Assembly: GCF_041358175.1 (NCBI RefSeq)
Contig: NZ_JBGKBE010000012.1
Location: forward strand, 1 to 64,000
Direction: 5' to 3'
From: Muriicola sp041358175
Lineage (GTDB): Bacteria > Bacteroidota > Bacteroidia > Flavobacteriales > Flavobacteriaceae
Length of the DNA: 64,000 nt
The notes beneath the pieces were generated by a model. The model was not told the origin of the DNA and searched no databases. It worked only from the letters and a program-made list of their open reading frames with translations. Shown here one piece after another: positions 61,107 through 64,000 of this stretch (position 1 is the first letter of the stretch; every line of letters begins with the position of its first letter). The position numbers and the translations under genes are program-made.

Positions 61107-61856
61107 ATGTTAAAAGAAGAGCGACAACAACTTATTTTGAACGAGGTAGAACTTCATAATCGCGTATTGTTAACCGATTTGTCTGAAAAACTTGATGTTT
61201 CTGTCGATACCGTGCGCAGGGACGTAAAAGAACTCGATGCCGGTAGTAAACTGAGAAAGGTACACGGCGGTGCGATCTCCCTGGGTTATACGCATACCTC
61301 CACAAGAAGTTCAAACATCTACGCCTTAAACGAAAAGATGGCTATTGCCGAAAAAGCTATCGGCTTACTCAGGGAAGGGGATGTGATTTTTATAGACGGG
61401 GGCACCACATGCCTCGAAATGGCGCGAATGATACCCCCCAAGCTGAGGCTGAGTTGTTTTACCTTTAGTCTCCCGGTAGCGCTACAATTAGCAGGGATGC
61501 CCAATGTGGATTTGATCTTTATTGGAGGAAGGATCTCGAGGGAATCCATGATTTCCAACGGGATGTATACGATACAACGTCTTGCGGAAATGCGATTCGA
61601 TTATGCCTTTATTGGAACCGGATATGTCGATGCACTTCACGGGTTGACAGAATTCGACTGGGATGTGGTACAACTAAAAAAGGCGGTTATCAATGCTTCC
61701 AAAAAAACAATACTTTTGTGTATCTCTGAAAAGCTTAATTCCCAACATCGTTTTAAAACCTGTGATATTCATGCTATCAACTCGATGATTACGGAATTAT
61801 CCCCTGAGAATAAGTTGTTAAACCCATTCAGAAATCAGGATTTACGCCTGTTATAA
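61107..61856 (+). CDS. DeoR/GlpR-family transcriptional regulator
   Basis: The 249-residue protein has an N-terminal DeoR helix-turn-helix (residues 1-57: KEERQQLILNEVELHNRVLLTDLSEKLDVSVDTVRRDVKEL) and a C-terminal sugar-phosphate-binding DeoRC domain (from about 75, with GDVIFIDGGTTCLEMAR and VDLIFIGGRIS). These regulators commonly repress amino sugar or sugar-alcohol genes and respond to phosphosugars. It is divergent from nagB and two bases ahead of murQ. The likely effector is GlcNAc-6P, GlcN-6P or MurNAc-6P (inference). Confidence 0.92.
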   Translation: MLKEERQQLILNEVELHNRVLLTDLSEKLDVSVDTVRRDVKELDAGSKLRKVHGGAISLGYTHTSTRSSNIYALNEKMAIAEKAIGLLREGDVIFIDGGTTCLEMARMIPPKLRLSCFTFSLPVALQLAGMPNVDLIFIGGRISRESMISNGMYTIQRLAEMRFDYAFIGTGYVDALHGLTEFDWDVVQLKKAVINASKKTILLCISEKLNSQHRFKTCDIHAINSMITELSPENKLLNPFRNQDLRLL

Positions 61857-61858
61857 TC

Positions 61859-62674
61859 ATGTCCGACTTTAAAAAGATTACCGAAGACGCTTCTGATTAC
61901 GATAATCTCGAACAGATGAGTACTGGAGAAATACTCAGATATATCAACAGTGAAGATCAGAAAGTTGCAATGGCAGTTGCCAAAGCGATACCCAGTATAG
62001 AACATTTAGTAGAAGGACTAGCAGTTCGTTTTCTAGAAGGGGGCAGGCTGTTTTATATCGGAGCCGGAACCAGTGGCCGACTCGGCATCCTGGATGCATC
62101 GGAGATACCGCCTACCTTTGGCCTGCCCCATGAGCGGGTGATTGGCATTATAGCCGGGGGGGATTCTGCCATTCGCAAGGCTGTTGAATACGCCGAAGAC
62201 GATACTGAACAGGCCTGGAAAGATTTAGCGGCATTTGGGATTAATTCTCTGGATACAGTAGTGGGCATTGCCTCCTCAGGAACTACTCCCTATGTAATTG
62301 GCGGCGTTACTGCAGCCCGTAAAAAAGGACTACTCACTGCCGGAATTACCAACAATCCGGGATCTCCCCTTGCATTGGCAGCAGAAATCCCCATAGAAAT
62401 GCAGGTTGGCCCTGAATTTGTCACAGGGAGTACCCGAATGAAAGGGGGCACTTCCCAGAAACTGGCCCTGAATATGATATCTACGGCCCTGATGATCAGA
62501 ATTGGCAGGGTAAAAGGCAACAAGATGGTCAATATGCAATTGAGCAACAATAAACTTGTAGATAGAGGAACCAGGTATTTGATGGAAAGTTTACAACTGG
62601 ATTATAAAACTGCAGCTGAAGTTCTTCAGAAATATGGATCGGTAAAGAAGGCCATAGATGCCTATGGTAAGTAA
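61859..62674 (+). CDS. murQ: N-acetylmuramic acid 6-phosphate etherase
   Basis: This SIS-domain enzyme splits the D-lactate ether of MurNAc-6-phosphate, giving GlcNAc-6-phosphate. The 271-residue protein has the MurQ signature GAGTSGRLGILDASEIPPTFG (near residues 69-89), then IAGGDSAIRKAVEYAEDD and GSTRMKGGTSQK (near 195). It is somewhat shorter than the E. coli enzyme (about 300 residues), lacking part of the C-terminal region. It starts two bases after the DeoR gene. With AmpG-like permease, NagZ, AnmK and NagB it completes a recycling route except for a separate NagA. Confidence 0.95.
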   Translation: MSDFKKITEDASDYDNLEQMSTGEILRYINSEDQKVAMAVAKAIPSIEHLVEGLAVRFLEGGRLFYIGAGTSGRLGILDASEIPPTFGLPHERVIGIIAGGDSAIRKAVEYAEDDTEQAWKDLAAFGINSLDTVVGIASSGTTPYVIGGVTAARKKGLLTAGITNNPGSPLALAAEIPIEMQVGPEFVTGSTRMKGGTSQKLALNMISTALMIRIGRVKGNKMVNMQLSNNKLVDRGTRYLMESLQLDYKTAAEVLQKYGSVKKAIDAYGK

Positions 62675-62724
62675 ATCTTTTTTAGTTCAGAGTCAAAAAC
62701 GAAATAACTAATGAATCTAAACTA

Positions 62725-63846
62725 TCAGGACCTGGGGACCAATTTGTAAATGCCTTTTCCTTCTACAGCCACGTAAATGTATCCATCAGGCCCCTGTCTT
62801 ACACTTCGTACCCTTCCGATATCTTCCAGTAATTTTTCCCTGTAAGTTACCTTTTCACCTTCCATTTCCAGGCGTTCCAGGTATTGGAAAGACAGAGAGC
62901 CTACCAGAAGATCACCCTTCCAGTCGGGGTATACATCGGATGTCACAAACGTCATTCCGCTGGGAGCGATAGAAGGTACCCAGTAATGGATGGGTTGTTC
63001 CATGCCCTCCATCTCCGTTTTATCAGTGATGGGAGTACCGCTGTAATTGATGCCGTATGTGATTACCGGCCAGCCGTAATTAGCTCCTTTTTTTACAATA
63101 TTAATTTCATCTCCCCCTCTTGGTCCGTGTTCATGAATCCAGATTTCTCCGGTTTCCGGGTGCTTGAGCATTCCCTGTGGATTCCTGTTTCCATAAGTAT
63201 AGATGGCGGCTTTGGCCCCTTGTTCATTGACAAAGGGATTGTCACCTGGGATGGAGCCATCGTCATTAATCCTGTATACTTTCCCGCCATCACGAGTAAG
63301 ATCCTGGGGATTAACATCCCTGTCACCTCGTTCCCCAATAGTGAAATACAGGAAACCTTCGTTGTCAAATTCGAGTCGGGACCCAAAATGCTGCCCTCTT
63401 GTGGTATTGGGAGTTGCCTTGTAAAGAACCTCTACATTCGTAAGGGAGCTCCCTTCTAACCGGGCTCTGGCAATGGCGGTATTTCCCCCTTTATCGTCCC
63501 CTTCTTCTGAAGAATATGAAAGATAGATCCATCCGTTTTCTTCATAGGAAGGATGTAGTTCTATGTCGAGTAAACCACCCTGCCCCCTTAGATATACAGC
63601 AGGAACATTGTTGATTTGCGTTTTTTCACCCTCTTTATAATGGATAATATCTCCGGATTTTTCCGTGATCAACATGCTGCCATCAGGGAGGAAAGCCATA
63701 CCCCATGGAATTTGCAATCCGTCTACAATTAATTCCGCCGAAACGAGCATTTCTTCGGGTTTTTTTAACTCATTATCCGTTTTCTGAGCACAGGAATTGA
63801 ATGTCATTACAACGAAAAAACAGGCAATAAGGATACTTTTTTCCAT
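62725..63846 (-). CDS. PQQ-dependent sugar dehydrogenase (glucose/sorbosone type) lipoprotein
   Basis: The 373-residue protein (start at the ATG at 63846; the longer open frame begins with TTG) has a lipoprotein leader ending MTFNSC and a six-bladed beta-propeller of the GDH/sorbosone dehydrogenase family. Visible family motifs are GLQIPWGMAFLPDGSMLITEK, GGLLDIELHPSYEENGWIYLSYS, TRGQHFGSRLEFD, GNRNPQGML, IHEHGPRGGDEIN and YGWPVITYG. The conserved His of GQHFGSR is the usual catalytic base. It would oxidise aldoses at the outer membrane or cell surface using PQQ. It is alone here and faces murQ convergently. Confidence 0.9.
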   Translation of the reverse strand: MEKSILIACFFVVMTFNSCAQKTDNELKKPEEMLVSAELIVDGLQIPWGMAFLPDGSMLITEKSGDIIHYKEGEKTQINNVPAVYLRGQGGLLDIELHPSYEENGWIYLSYSSEEGDDKGGNTAIARARLEGSSLTNVEVLYKATPNTTRGQHFGSRLEFDNEGFLYFTIGERGDRDVNPQDLTRDGGKVYRINDDGSIPGDNPFVNEQGAKAAIYTYGNRNPQGMLKHPETGEIWIHEHGPRGGDEINIVKKGANYGWPVITYGINYSGTPITDKTEMEGMEQPIHYWVPSIAPSGMTFVTSDVYPDWKGDLLVGSLSFQYLERLEMEGEKVTYREKLLEDIGRVRSVRQGPDGYIYVAVEGKGIYKLVPRS

Positions 63847-63886
63847 TTTCAAACGTTAAAATGATTAATAATAATGGTGTGAGAAC

Positions 63887-63894
63887 CAAAGATA
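63887..63894 (-). promoter_or_regulatory. -7 element of the PQQ-dehydrogenase gene
   Basis: TATCTTTG on the minus strand is an exact TAnnTTTG match 40 bases before the ATG at 63846. The remaining bases to 64000 show no gene. Confidence 0.45.
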
Positions 63895-64000
63895 AAGAGA
63901 AAATTATAAGATTGATAACTACGCTCTGAATATACTGATCCCAAATCAACATATTCTCGCCATAATATGGATTAACCTATGCTCCCTAAAAAATTCAGGC

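Noticed and set aside
62884..63459. 191-codon plus-strand frame opposite the PQQ dehydrogenase
   Set aside because: The minus-strand gene has a full beta-propeller family pattern; the antisense frame has none.
1..64000. tRNA, rRNA and riboswitch search
   Set aside because: No cloverleaf-like or rRNA-like sequence was seen in the intergenic regions, which are mostly under 150 bases. The lumazine and purine genes show no obvious riboswitch leader.

Overview
The window reads as chromosomal DNA of a marine-type member of the Flavobacteriaceae (Bacteroidota). This rests on the gldI gliding lipoprotein, the long Bacteroidota form of signal peptidase I, an OstA-like protein, DUF349, DUF5683, DUF3810 and DUF6122 proteins, many secreted proteins with AQA|Q-type or Cys lipobox leaders, and repeated matches to the Bacteroidota -7 promoter element TAnnTTTG just upstream of genes. 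I found no rRNA, tRNA, CRISPR array, transposase, integrase or phage gene. Nearly all of the window is tightly packed core genome.

Layout. (1) 1-4.6 kb: two near-identical small secreted cationic peptides (19-237 and 4290-4508) flank five unrelated minus-strand genes (COX1-like membrane protein, cupin, AHSA1/SRPBCC, SIMPL, TauE). Each peptide gene ends exactly where a REP-like repeat (TCTCGACTCCGCTCGACCTGACA type) starts. (2) 4.6-20.5 kb: a long minus-strand run with DUF349 protein, aroE, two DUF368 proteins, a TPR protein, a class III aminotransferase, an OstA-SPOR fusion, purA, a Fur-family regulator, RelA/SpoT, an M48 protease and a TrmH-type methyltransferase. (3) 20.6-34.7 kb: small operons with alternating direction: a DUF6503 lipoprotein, a pair of amidohydrolase-like proteins, DUF3810, pepD, the DHH/gldI/cyclophilin-FKBP operon, a PhoD-like phosphatase, ndk, and recF with two small genes. 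Three bidirectional terminators separate convergent units. (4) 34.7-40.9 kb, plus strand: TPR membrane protein, ribH, a 96-aa membrane protein, mutL, two rhomboid proteases and an AT-rich EEP-family hydrolase. (5) 40.9-46.6 kb, minus strand: parA-parB-DUF5683-dapB-lepB-wbqC-DUF6122, heavily overlapped. (6) 46.7-54.9 kb: the propionyl-CoA route as two divergent units, udk-ftsB-mutA-mutB leftwards and BCCP-biotin carboxylase-carboxyltransferase rightwards. (7) 55-62.7 kb: a peptidoglycan-recycling locus with AmpG-like permease, NagZ, AnmK, a NagB-deacetylase fusion, a DeoR-type regulator and MurQ. (8) a PQQ-type sugar dehydrogenase lipoprotein at the right end.

The most notable signals are in the recycling locus. 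No nagA is visible, but NagB carries a C-terminal PIG-L (LmbE) deacetylase domain with its metal motifs intact, which could supply the missing N-acetylglucosamine-6-phosphate deacetylation. The divergent promoter region between this fusion and the DeoR regulator holds three TGCA-N6-TGCA sites that look like operators. Also worth attention are the duplicated peptide/REP module, an OstA protein with an added SPOR domain, amidohydrolase halves that have lost their metal ligands, a MutL with a degraded endonuclease motif, and promoter elements placed five bases from start codons, which suggests leaderless mRNAs. I saw no obviously new defence or mobile system.
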